A stretch of DNA of 64,000 nucleotides from Ophiobolus disseminans (Eukaryota; Ascomycota; Dothideomycetes; Pleosporales; Phaeosphaeriaceae). A program made the translations under genes and the position numbers. Of this stretch, positions 44,088 through 54,984 are shown in pieces; the first letter of the stretch is position 1, and each line of letters starts with the position of its first letter. The stretch spans positions 1-64,000 of the forward strand of contig MU006242.1 of assembly GCA_010093685.1 (NCBI GenBank). The letters are read 5' to 3'. The notes under the pieces are model-generated. The model saw nothing but the letters and a program-made list of their open reading frames with translations, had not been told where the DNA came from and made no database searches.

Positions 44088-44948
44088 ATGCCTGAATACG
44101 CCAAGATGAAGAATGCTGAGCTTGAAGCGCTTCTCAAGGAACGCGGTCTCCCTGCGACTGGAAAGAAGGCCGACATGGTCGACCGCCTGACCAAGGACGA
44201 CGAGAAGGCCACGACGGCAACTGCGACCAACGCCGAGGATGAGATCGACTGGGACGACGAAGGCGACGAGACTGCAGCCCCTGTTGCCGCGAAGACGGAC
44301 GACGCAGTGACCACCAACGAGGAGACGATCGAAAATGCTGGTGGTGAAGGTCAACCGCCAAACCCCCAGGCCGTCCCGAACCAGATTGCCGACATCAACC
44401 CTGCGCAAACCGATGACCTCACCGTGCAACCGCCAGCCGATGGCACTCTGACCGAGGAGAAGAAGGAGCCCGCGCCCGTCTACACCCAAGGTCTTGCTGC
44501 TACTAATCTCGACGAAGAGATTGAGAGGCGCAAGAAGCGCGCCGAGAAGTTCGGCATGAAGATTGAGGACGACGAGGGCCTCAAGAAGCTAGAGCGTGCG
44601 AAGAAGTTTGGCGAAAGTGGCCCACCTGCAGGTCTGGATGAGGCTCTACCTGAGCGGGCCCCAAAGCGCCAACGGGAGGGCGGTGACGATGGAGGGGACA
44701 ACAAGCGCCGCGGCGGTGGCCGTCAAGGCGGACGTGGACGAGGTGGCCGTGACCGACGCGACAACCGTGATGGCTGGGATGGCCGGGATAACCGTGACCG
44801 CGACAACCGGAACAGAGGCGAGCGCAGTGATCGAGAGCCGCGCAAAGAGCAGGGTCGCTCCAACGGCGGCGGCAACTGGATGAGCGAGAAAGACAAGGCA
44901 GCGGCTGAGGCGCGGAAGGCCAAGTTCGCAAAGCCGGCGGCGTCTTGA
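44088..44948 (+). CDS. THO1: THO1/SARNP-like SAP-domain mRNA-export protein
   Basis: A single exon of 286 codons. Residues 4-36 form a SAP motif (MKNAELEALLKERGLPATGK, then ADMVDRL), which binds nucleic acid. An acidic, Ala/Thr-rich linker follows. The central region TNLDEEIERRKKRAEKFG and ERAKKFG matches the conserved C-terminal motif of Tho1/MOS11/SARNP. The tail from about residue 215 is rich in RGG and RD repeats, also expected for RNA binding. In yeast and animals this protein works with Sub2/UAP56 in co-transcriptional mRNP assembly and export from the nucleus. Length and domain order fit the family. No intron is needed. Confidence 0.9.
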   Translation: MPEYAKMKNAELEALLKERGLPATGKKADMVDRLTKDDEKATTATATNAEDEIDWDDEGDETAAPVAAKTDDAVTTNEETIENAGGEGQPPNPQAVPNQIADINPAQTDDLTVQPPADGTLTEEKKEPAPVYTQGLAATNLDEEIERRKKRAEKFGMKIEDDEGLKKLERAKKFGESGPPAGLDEALPERAPKRQREGGDDGGDNKRRGGGRQGGRGRGGRDRRDNRDGWDGRDNRDRDNRNRGERSDREPRKEQGRSNGGGNWMSEKDKAAAEARKAKFAKPAAS

Positions 44949-46100
44949 AGATGTACTTGGGATCCTTCTTCGACCAGTCCTCTCACGAGCGGCAAGCGCA
45001 TGTTGGCCCACAACAAAGCGCAAGAGCTTCGGGCACCGCCAGCGAGATATTTGTATAACACATCTTTACGGGCGCTTTCTCGATCAAACTTGCTAGGCGA
45101 ATGGGCTTTCTTCCACTTCTTGGAGTCACCACGAATATACTTTTAAATACTCATCCTTCTCGCGTAGACGCCTGGCTCTTCCATATGGTCCAATCCATCG
45201 TGCAATAGCTCCCCGAAGCCATCCTGGGTACTGTTTGCCGGACTCTGAGTCGATTTACAGCCTTGGGTATCCTCCCCTGGATTACATGCATCCTCAGCTT
45301 ATTGTCAAGTCACGGCAATTGCACTTCCAGACGTGACAGATGTTGGACCATTGTCTTTCATCCCCAACGAAGATGTATGTGTGCACGACCGTCGCTCTAC
45401 TTGTAACGCAAAAACTTGCTCAGAAGCGGACTCGTCTATCCGGTGCTGGCCACCTGGATCAGCACACGAGATGCAAGCCCTTCGACAAGCTTTTGCGTCG
45501 TCAACACCTACAGTATTGACCTGAGCCATACAGCTCAAATGAAGACTTCCAACACGTAATATAGCATCAAACATGAATATATACGTGCCGCCAATGTGCG
45601 CTGCACCTCGAGTCATTTCGCAACGATTCAGGTCGCCCTTTGATGGTTATTCTCAAGTGAGGAGCTGTTGTTTATCCGCAAGCCTGCTACGGAAATATAT
45701 CATGGTTTTGCCTCTTGCAGCCTAGTTGGACGACAAACCCTACCTCGGCATTATCCCCGCAAAGCAGCTAGACGCCACACGCTCGAAGCTGAGAAATCGT
45801 CATGGACGGCTGCCGCAAAGGATGTGGACATACATAACGCGATGAGGCCCCACAAGCACGAATGCTCAATCATCCTCCGACTTCACTGCACGTTCTGTCG
45901 TTACCGTCGTACACATCCCCCTCTTTGTCGATGCGCTTGTACTTCGTAGGGCGGAATTATTCCACGACCAGTCCGCGGACTATCCAGCCATTTTTCGTGA
46001 TTGAGAAAGTGAAGACTGAATGACTCGAGAAGCTTTCATTTTAAGACAAAACACTATTTGAGCTGTGTATAGCTTTGTACATGATAGCGCAGACGCCAGA
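44949..46100. other. Intergenic region between the THO1-like and MFS genes
   Basis: About 1.15 kb. The first part is the 3' UTR of the THO1-like gene. Short plus and minus ORFs of 60-100 codons overlap each other and have no domain. Nothing else seen. Confidence 0.4.
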
Positions 46101-47637
46101 ATGCCTCCTTCGTTAGACCTCGACGACAAGAAACGCACGGAAGCGAGCTCCACTTCTACTGAAGACCAGCCTATCTCGAGACCAGTGTCCTCGCAAGCAC
46201 AGGGTCAACAATGTTCAGAGAAACAGGAGCCTGAGATCCACGAAGATGCTGAGAAGAATCTCAACCCCCTCTCCACAGCCGTCACGACCGAGTCGGTCAT
46301 CCCTCCACCCCCAGATGGCGGCCTGCATGCCTGGCTCAAAGTCTTCGGCGGCTTCTTCATATACGTAAACATCTGGTGCGCTTCCCACTCAACCAGACCC
46401 GCATGACAGTAAAATTAACAAAACACACTAGGGGCTTCACACTCACCTACGGCGCTTTCCAAGCCTACTACCGCACCACGCTCCTCTCCGCCAACTCCCC
46501 ATCATCCATATCCTGGATCGGCACCGTACAAGCCTGGCTGCTCATCTTCTTCGGCGTAATGTCCGGCCCGCTCTTCGATCTAGGCTACTTCCGCTCCATG
46601 CTCATTGTCGGGAACCTCCTGGTCGTAGGTGGCATCATGTGTCTCAGCGTTTCAACGACGTATTGGCAAGTCTTCTTGAGCCAGGGCGTGTGCATGGGTT
46701 TGGGCGCGGGTTTGTTATACATACCCAGTCTGGCCTTAGTGGGCGTGTGGTTCTCGCGCAAGCGCGCGCTGGCCATGGGCATTGTTATGAGCGGCATCGC
46801 GGTTGGAGGCGTGATATACATCATCATGTTCGATCGACTTACCAAGAGCGTGGGCTTTCCGTGGGCGATTCGCGCGATTGGCTTTGTCGCGCTTGTGGCG
46901 GCCTTGTTGTCTATTCCGGCGCTGCTGTCTGGTAGTTCGATGCTCGCGCAGAAGAGAAAGGCGCGCGCGCTGTTTGACAAGTCGGCGCTGCATGATAGGC
47001 TGTTTTTGATTTTCACGGCGAGCACTTTCTTTACCTTTTTGGGATATATTGTGCCGTACTTTTACATCCCGACGTATGCACGCGAGCGGCTGGGCAGTTC
47101 GGATAGCGTGGCGTTGTATATGCTGGTTTTCAGTGTAGCAGGGAGTTTCTTTGGGAGGCTCGCAAGCGGAGTGTTTGCACACTATGCTGGGGCGATCTTG
47201 ACGTGGATCTTGTGTACGTTTTCGAGCGGCATTTTGGCGTTTACGTGGATTTCAATCGAGAATGAGCGTACCTTCACCGCGTTCTCTATTCTCTGGGGTA
47301 AGCTGTATCTACCGTCGCAGTTTGGAGCTCATACTGACCTGTTGGTGTAGGCTTCTTCTCTGCAGCATTGGTCACCGTTCCATCCGCAGCTTTTGCGAAC
47401 ATTACTCCAGATCTATCGCGCTTGGGGACGAGGCTGGGTATGTCGTGGAGTGTATCAAGTATCGCATCGCTCATTGGAGCCCCCATTGCCGGTGCATTGC
47501 TCAAGCAGAAAGATGGTCAGACGGACTTCATTGGAGTCCAAGTCTGGAGTGGAGTTTGTTTGATGTTTGGGACGGTATGGCTGGTGATCTTGTACATCGT
47601 TACTGTGAGAACGCAGAAGAAAGGCTGGAGAGTATGA
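46101..47637 (+). CDS. MFS monocarboxylate-transporter-like permease
   Basis: Three exons (46,101-46,375; 46,432-47,297; 47,351-47,637) with introns of 56 and 53 bp give 475 residues. The N-terminus is hydrophilic and Ser/Glu-rich and leads through PPPPDGGLHAWLKVFGGFF into helix 1, the MCT-family entry. NIWGFTLTYGAFQ is rebuilt across the first intron. Later segments include GVWFSRKRALAMGIVMSGIAVGG and DLSRLGTRLGMSWSVSSIASLIGAPIAG, all typical of fungal MCT/MCH proteins with 12 helices. It is a paralogue-type neighbour of the transporter at 41.6-42.9 kb, in opposite orientation, with the THO1-like gene between them. The substrate is unknown. The upstream frame extension has no ATG, so 46,101 is the start. 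Confidence 0.93.
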
Positions 47638-49582
47638 ATACATTCAGAGGAAGACTAAAAATGTGCATTTCGCACCCTCCAAAGACTTGCAAATTGTGGA
47701 ATACTCATCGTCTTGACTTTCACGTCGTCGCCGCTGCGTCGTCGCAATCGGCCCTACTTCCTCCCATGTCGATCTTGAGGCGGCGCAAATCGGCCCTTCT
47801 GAGCACAAAGTCGTTCGTGTAAGCTTTACGACTTACGCCCACAGACCACGTCGCTGGGCCCGTGGTTGGACAAAGATGCTGCAGCCTTCCGTCTCGTGGG
47901 TGTCGGCGCCGTTTTAACTGTCGTGTGGTGGCCGCATGTCATCGCAGCTCGGCAAAGCATGACATCTTATTGTATACGAGGCCCGGTAGCCTGGTGCTTG
48001 GGACATGGGCATAATGTTGTAGCATTGTGGCTCTGTTGCCATTGGGTAGTAACAATGATCGTGATCGAGGGCTTGCGGCGTGACAAGGCTGTAACGTCTT
48101 CGTGGACAAGATGGTCGTTGTGGTGATGCTATGGGTGGATTGAAGGTATGCATAAATATTCTCCGGCAACGTCGCTGGCTGGTCAAGAAATTGTTCCGAG
48201 CAATGAGAGGACGTAAAATGGTCTCCTCTGAGATGTGCTTTTTCCACCCCTCTTTGGTACAATGTCGTGTCTGGGTATCTGGGTACGTACTGTGAGTTGG
48301 AGGTACCAAAACAGTCACGACTACGATCTTAGTCCCGCGTCGTCTTCCGATATTGAGGTGGGAATTATAGTGGGGGCCTGCCTTCAGGTTTGGGTATCTC
48401 TTCTTTCCTAGTCACCGCTCGAAAGAGCCTCCGATCCTCAGCTTCGTGGGATCCTCCACAGATCGAGGCATTTTTCAAGCCCTGGCGCCCATGGCTTGAG
48501 TTCTGTGCCCAAAATGGTGCCCACCGCCTTGTGACTCCGATGACAGGGGTCGGCGAGGTTCTCGGTTCGTGTAACAACAGGTCATGGCCGGCAACGTTGC
48601 AACGTCAGCCAAGTACCTGGGTCTTCAAAGGCGTTTGCGGCTCATATTGCGAGGAAACAAAATGCGAATGGAATGCCGAGACCCCGCTGTGCTACGTTTG
48701 ACACGAAAAGATCATTAGACTCAACAGTGAAGCGCGCATCTCGCGTGGAAATTGACCGAAGTACCATCCTCTACCACCACTAACCAAACTCAGGCGCACA
48801 TATGAGCTCATTATCAGCAGGGACTGCTAGCCACTCACGGCACACCATAAGGCGACATCCCACATTCGACCAAGTACCATCTGTCCTCGATCTACCAGCA
48901 CGAGGCTTCGCACGCGACCAGCCGTGAAGCACTGACAGCGGCCCACACCCGAAGAAGTCCGTAGTAATAATATCGGCTTAATAAGAAATACAGGGCCAGC
49001 ATGCTGATAGCGTATCGGTCTGAGCCGGGGGCTGAGGCTGAGGAAAGGTCTCATCTGCTGTATGCGCGCTTAGAGCCTGCACTGTAGCGAGTCATTCACC
49101 ACAAATGCATGAGCGAATCGGCATCATCCCCTGCATAGAGGTTTTCGGCGACGTCGGCATAACAGCAGATCGCCGGAAGCGAATTCTAACGAACCAGATT
49201 GGTACGGGGCACCGGAAGCATTTGTGGCTTGTAAATGTCTTATTATACCGAGAGAGTTTTGTAAACGAGCGGGTACTGCAACCCATCGCTTGCGCTTAAG
49301 AACGACCCATTTGTATACCCCTGTCGTGCTAAGCGCTGTCTGACCCGCCATAGTGGAAGAGATGTGTGCGTTGGATCTAAGATCATCGAGTGGAACCAAT
49401 TACATTGCTGCTCCGATGCGATCTGCCATTACTTGACCAAAACCCAGGTGATAATTAGGAAAGCTGCAGTTGATGAAGGAAAATAGATGGACGTGCGTCA
49501 AAATCATCGTGACGTCTCGTAAGGTCTTGGAAACGCAATGACTGGATAGAAGGTGACCGAAGTCGTCGCTCAAAATCGAGCT
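47638..49582. other. 1.9-kb region without a convincing gene
   Basis: Several overlapping short frames on both strands. The longest plus frame, 48,390-48,701 (103 codons, with four Cys near its end), lacks a signal peptide and splice support. No RNA gene or repeat was recognised. Confidence 0.35.
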
Positions 49583-50600
49583 CTAATACTAGGTAATGTC
49601 AGTGATGATCCATGCAGAAAGTCAAATGAGTCGTACCCTATACATGTCCGAACCAACAATGAGCGGCGGTCCAGCTTGTCCAATCGCTGTTGTTTCCTTA
49701 TCCATACGCACACTCAGCACCATGCCCATATGCTTGACGCCATGCAGATAGTGAGCGGCATACTGTGCCTGTTCTTGTGTGCCGAACACAGCAGTTGCAG
49801 CTCCCTTGAACACTCCCGTGCGAGGATCCGTTATGAGCCTCTGGTCAACTGGGTGACCCACGGTCATGAGCAGTTGGCTGAGATCCGATGGGGTGCACTT
49901 AAAGCTCAAGTTCTGTATGAAGATACCGCGAGCCTCGGTCAGGACTGCTCCATGTTGAACATTGACTGGCATCCCATATGGATTGGTCGAGTAAGCTGGT
50001 GATTGAGGCTGAACTGCATAGCCGGGGTAGATAGATGGAGTACCGTAGGTCTGTGTCGCAGGATAACCATACCCATATGTTGTGTGGGAGGGCACGTATT
50101 GGGGTATGGCAGTGGAGTGCGCTCCTCTTCCGCCTCCTGTAACATGGCTCACTCTTCCAAGGTCGATTCCACATTGACCTGCAGAGTGGCCTCCCTCGGG
50201 TATCTCCGAGAACAGTGAGGAACAATTGCATCTAAGCAATCGGAATCCCTCACTACTACGGCAAGTCTCCCAGACGTGCACCAGTATTCCTTTAGATCTA
50301 GCATATATCTCTACACATTCAGATCAGCTTCGTTACGAACGTGCGTATTGTGGAAGGGTACGTACTATATGCAGCATCTGCGTCTTCCCTATCCCTGAGT
50401 CTAGCCCAACCCTGCATCTCACCTCGTCGTTGGCTCTGGCTTGAGAAGACATCGACCCACCCAGGTTGCTCCTTCACGACTTTTCGAATATGGTCTTTGA
50501 ACTCTTGCCAACCTGCCAAATATGGTGTATGTCGCATTGATCCAGAGATGACAAGCAGGAAGTCTCCGTCTCCATCCTTCCAAGAGTTGGCGTAGGACAT
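49583..50600 (-). CDS. RNA-binding protein with two RRM-like domains
   Basis: Exons 50,366-50,600, 49,637-50,310 and a 6-nt last exon 49,583-49,588 give 304 residues. Without the last intron the frame would end at 49,622 five residues longer. Residues 10-93 look like a divergent RRM (FLLVISGSM; then GWARLRDREDADAAYKIY). A Tyr/Pro/Gly/Ser-rich linker with YGYGYPATQTYGTPS follows. A clear RRM spans residues 207-281 with RNP2-like IFIQNL and RNP1-like KGAATAVF. Such proteins act in mRNA processing or stability. A start at 50,615 would add five residues. The intron between exons 1 and 2 (GTACGT...GTGTAG) is needed to keep both domains in one frame. Confidence 0.82.
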
Positions 50601-51522
50601 TGTATGGAGTAACAAGAGGCTGCTCCGACTGAATGGGATAGATTTGAAACGTCCAACGCAAACGTAGACACAGATGCAGTTTGGCTGGTAGTGAAAGCTG
50701 GCTACTTAGAATATCAAAAATCAGATGAGTATACCTCCAGTCAGTATTCAAGGGACACATGCTACTCTTATATTGAAAGTATTTGAGACCGCGGCCATAC
50801 TTGTAATTCTACTCTTGCTGTTACTAATGAAGGCGGCTTCCATATCGAATGAGGTAGGTGCTCCGAGGTCAGCACTCTCCATACTGGGAAAGAGAAGGAT
50901 GCATGTCAAACAAGCATGGTGTCGTCAAATGAGCCAATAGACAAGTTACAACTGCATAAGAAACTTCTTAGGTGTGGTGACCAACTGGAAGATCTCCCGT
51001 TCCCCGAGTGACGTCTATATTTTCCACACGTGAAATGCTCAAGAACAGCATCAGCTCCGATACGAACGTGAAAGGAAAGCCACCACTTTGGCCAGATGGC
51101 GGAAGTGCGTTGACTGGACGTGGGATGTGACGCTCGTACGATAAGATGTCTACGTGGTGTAGCCCTTTAGCGTCAGCGGGTCCGATCAGCCCTTGCATCG
51201 TGTTCTGCACAAGCTCTAGTGGCGCGGTAGATTGGAACTAGTTTAAAGCGCCACCCTGGGCTTTAGCCATTCTTAAATGAGGCTGGTGGGTCTCAGCACG
51301 GAGCCGAAACTCCTCGGAAAGACCAGTTTGTTTTGCAATAATGGAGTCGGTGGCGGATGGCTTTTTTTGGTCTGCATCGTTGCCACGTTGACCTCGGTCT
51401 CCGATACAGGTGCATTGCGGTGAACCACTGTGAGAAGGGTCATGCACCTGAATTCGAACAGCAACTCCAACGATAAAAGCCCGAGTGATTTTTGTAAAAA
51501 TCTCGGCTGCGTAGTTAGATAG
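50601..51522. other. Intergenic region between the RRM and WD-repeat genes
   Basis: About 0.9 kb, upstream of the RRM gene and downstream of the WD-repeat gene, both on the minus strand. Only short frames without domains are present. Confidence 0.4.
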
Positions 51523-52971
51523 CTATGCATGCCAAAGAATTAGTTGCTGATCAAACCCGCCACTGATCAGAAACTCAGATTCTTGTGGAGTCATGTGTGA
51601 GCTGGCGGCCTGACTGGCCTGTATTTTACCAGCCCATAAGCAGCGGAGTTTAGAGCCATGTTGGTGCCCTTCTAAGGTGGCCACAAGCTTTCCCGTCGCC
51701 GTCTCAATGCCCCGCACGACACCATCGTCCGAGCTCACGTAGACTCCAGTACCATCCGGTCGCCAAACTAGCCGTGGGGTCGAGTAATGTGTTTGCGGCG
51801 CCAGCGTAGAGACATTGACCAAAATAGCTTTCTCTTCTCGATCCTGTACCAGGAGCTCAGCACGCGCTTGTGAAGCCTGGGTAACCGTGCCGTTAGGGCC
51901 TGGAACGGGATTGGCGTCAACTAGAGACGATTGCTTCGTCGGTATCAAAAGCTTTACCACAAGCAACTTCATGTGTGGAGTCGTGGAGGTTGCGATAGCA
52001 GCGATAGAAGGGTCCGTGGGACAAACCTGTACATCTGCAGGCGTAAAAGAAACCCATGCATTGGAGTGTGGTGCCAAATTCTGTCTTCCCAGAAGCGTCA
52101 GTGATTCTGAGCCACGGCGCGGCATAGTGTAGAAATGTAAGAATGTTGAATCCCTTCTGGCCACTAAGAGTACTGGTGTCCCGTCGTCAGGCGAAGCCAC
52201 GAATGCAAGTGTTTCGGGGATGCTTGGTAGAGGTAAGACTGCAGTGGGCTCTGAAAGCTGCACGTCAGAACCACCAATCTTGTATAGGAAGACCTTTGCA
52301 TCCCAACCCGCGCTGGCCACCCACAGAGTATCCCCTTCAGATCGACTTGCAAGCTTGACGACATACTTAGTATGGTCCTTTCGTTCTCCAACAACCTTGT
52401 CTTTGACGGTGTTATATAGGACGAGCTTTCCAGACATCGAAGCAACCAGAATGTGATGCGGATCTATGGCAAGCACATCAAGTATGGGCGAGTCTTGGAA
52501 ACTGGAGTACGTGTGCGCGACCTCGTACGTTGGGGACGTGGGGTTCAACAGGTGCAGTTTTCTGTCCGCTGTAGTGATTGCAACAAACTTTCGAGACGGA
52601 GATGCTGCAGCCAGTGACAACTCAAGGACGGAGACGCTCAAGATGTTCGATCGACTCGGCAGAGAAGACAAGATCACTGGTAAGGCAGGTGCACGCGCAG
52701 ACCATTTGCGGTCTTTGTCGTTCAGACCGAGCTTCTCGAAGATAAGGCTCGTATCGAATGCTTTTTTCTCCTCCAGGATCGTCTCAATCGTTACAGGATT
52801 GGTCGCATCAGAGCCAACATCTGAAGGCAAGCCGGCTTCTAAAATGAAGCTATTCAGAGTCTAGCAATGTGTGAGCAGAATTGATAGGCTCAATGATGAC
52901 GTTATGCGAACCTCATCATATCCGCTTGATCGTAGAAACCTTGCAACGAGCTCAGCTGCTGATGGGAGCAT
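51523..52971 (-). CDS. LisH/WD40-repeat protein
   Basis: Exon 1 (52,912-52,971, 20 codons) and exon 2 (51,523-52,860) join over a 51-bp intron (GTTCGC...TTGCTAG) to give 465 residues. Residues 4-32, with ELVARFLRSSGYDETLNSFI, match a LisH dimerisation motif. The remainder is a beta-propeller: repeated units such as KFVAITTADRKLHLLNP, HILVASMSGKLVLYNTVKD, LWVASAGWDAKVFLYKIG, GVYVSSDDGVVRGIETATGKLVAT and the closing FLISGGFDQQLILWHA. It probably acts as a scaffold; no specific complex can be named. It shares a 203-bp promoter region with the divergent SET-domain gene at 53,175. Starting at 52,830 would lose the LisH motif, so the spliced start is preferred. Confidence 0.87.
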
Positions 52972-53174
52972 GTTGATAATCTTGTAATGTGGAAGCCCTC
53001 ACATCGATTTTTGAGATGTACTGATGAGTGGAGAAAAGGGTTCCATCCCTGAGGTGTGAGTGAGCTATTGTTCTTATCGATTACGGATCCCGAATCACCG
53101 CCACCCCACAAAAATGTTTCCCACATTGCGTGTATTTTGTCACTCCAACAACCCCGGCTCGAACAATTCGCAAT
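52972..53174. promoter_or_regulatory. Compact divergent promoter between the WD-repeat and SET genes
   Basis: 203 bp separate the two start codons, which point away from each other, so the region must hold both promoters. No TATA box was evident. Confidence 0.5.
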
Positions 53175-54984
53175 ATGCAGGTTAGTGAATTCTTCGACAG
53201 AAATACTTATGCGAAATAAACTTATTAAAAAACTAGCGCGTCGCTGTTCGGAAGCAGCTTACCGACGACTTGGCTGCGTTGCAAAAAGCCACACCGGAGC
53301 GGCCCTACAGTATTATCCATCGCCTCGAGCTTGCAAAAGCATACCAACAACTTGGGTACCCTGATCTTGCTGCTGGTGATGCTTACAAAGCACTTCTGCT
53401 CATCGATGAACTGTCTGAAGAGGGAGAGTATTTTGAAGAAGCATTGGAAGCAGCGAAACACGATTGCATCTTGGAGAAAGTCGCAAAGTTGGCTATCAAC
53501 AGCCAGTCAAGGGATCAATCGGACGAACATGATAGTTTCATTAATTGGGTGAAGCTCGAATACTCGAAAACGGCGTACGTAAGCAACGTTACCAACAATT
53601 TTGTCACATATGCAGCTAATCCTGTAGGTACGACACCCTCATATCTTCCTTGTTGTCTTGCAACAATCTTCGTACGGCTTACGACTACATCGTTCGCGCA
53701 CAGAAAGCCTATCCTGAGGATCCGATATTTCGAGAGTACGATGCAGACCTTGCGCAGAAAGTGCGCTCTCACTTTGATGCCAAAGAAGAAGAACTGGCCC
53801 TTATAGACGTCGTTGATTACCCAGATAAGGGCGCTGTCCGTCGTGAGCAATACCCATGGAATTACCACGAGCCGGACCGTTTCTCGGAGGAGTGCTTGCA
53901 ATTCATCAATAGCGAGCTAGCAAGTATTGCACCGAAACTCGAGGTCAAGATGTCCGAATTGCCCCTCTTGTCGACCGACTTATCGAGATCCCAATCGATC
54001 GAAGAAGTGAAATACGTCAAACAACTAGGCCTATTTGCAAAAGACAATATATTGCCCGGAGAACATATTCTTGAGGAAAAGTCACTCTTGACTGCAATAT
54101 CAAGATTACACGAGTCATACTGCGACGCTTGCAGTATCGCGTTGCCAAAATTGCAGGACATTACTGCAACGGATCTTGACAAGGCCATCATTTCTTGCGA
54201 GGAATGTGACGAGGTCTTCTTCTGCAGCATGCACTGTCATGACTTAGCCCAGACCAGCTATCATTCCTCACTATGCGGAATAAGCGCAGAGGAGGGCAAA
54301 GTACCAGCCAGCGAAGCGGCGGATACACTCTACACTTCACTGTTGATACGTGCATTGGCGTTGGCAGAGACCCAGGATATGCATCCGTTGGAGCTAAAAG
54401 AAATCCGTTACATCTGGGGTGACTACCACAGCCATAATCTGGATGACGTCTGGGAAGTGGATGCTGAAGGAGAATTAGTGGATCCATTCGGTTCTGTGCC
54501 GCAGACACTGCCGTTCAGTTTTAAACTGAACGTGCTTGCGCCACTGCATTTGCTGGAAAAGATGGAGGTCAACATATTCACGCAAAGCGATCGATACGAC
54601 ACCTGGGTCTTTAACACTATACTTGCTAAACTCCGAGGTACAGCGTCTGCGCGACAGGGCCTTGATGGAAGACCCGAGATTAGCGCTGTTCATCCTATGT
54701 GGTGTCTTGCGAACCACAGCTGTGATCCCAACGTGGCTTGGGAATGGCAAGGCAGTATAAGATTCTGGACTCGCGAGCACCTGGTCGAATGGCAAGGACG
54801 AGATTTCAGTGCTACACCTGGAATCAAGGCAGGCGAGGAGTTATTATCGCATTACTGTGATATCCGACTGCCAGTCAAAGAACGACGGGAGTGGGCTGTT
54901 GGGCCTCTGGGTGGAGAATGCGTATGTGCTAGGTGCATTTGGGAGGAGGCTGAAGAGCTTCGTCAGCACTCTACAACGATTTGA
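53175..54984 (+). CDS. TPR/MYND-like/SET-domain protein (SMYD-like methyltransferase)
   Basis: Exons 53,175-53,180 (6 nt, ATG CAG), 53,237-53,574 and 53,628-54,984 give 566 residues. The tiny first exon is chosen because it joins in frame with the next exon; the longer ATG at about 53,114 does not. TPR-like helices cover roughly residues 15-150 (SIIHRLELAKAYQQLGY; then YDTLISSLLSCNNL rebuilt across intron 2). SET begins near residue 220, with a Cys-rich MYND-like insert (CDACS; CEECDEVFFCSMHCH). The cofactor and catalytic motifs NHSCDPN and GEELLSHYCD and a post-SET CVCARC are present. It should transfer methyl groups from S-adenosylmethionine to lysines of histones or other proteins; the target is unknown. 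It is divergent from the WD-repeat gene. Confidence 0.88.

Noticed and set aside
46065..46100. Extended N-terminus of the MFS gene upstream of 46,101.
   Set aside because: The frame opens with GTG, not ATG; fungal nuclear genes start at ATG, and 46,101 is the first in-frame one.
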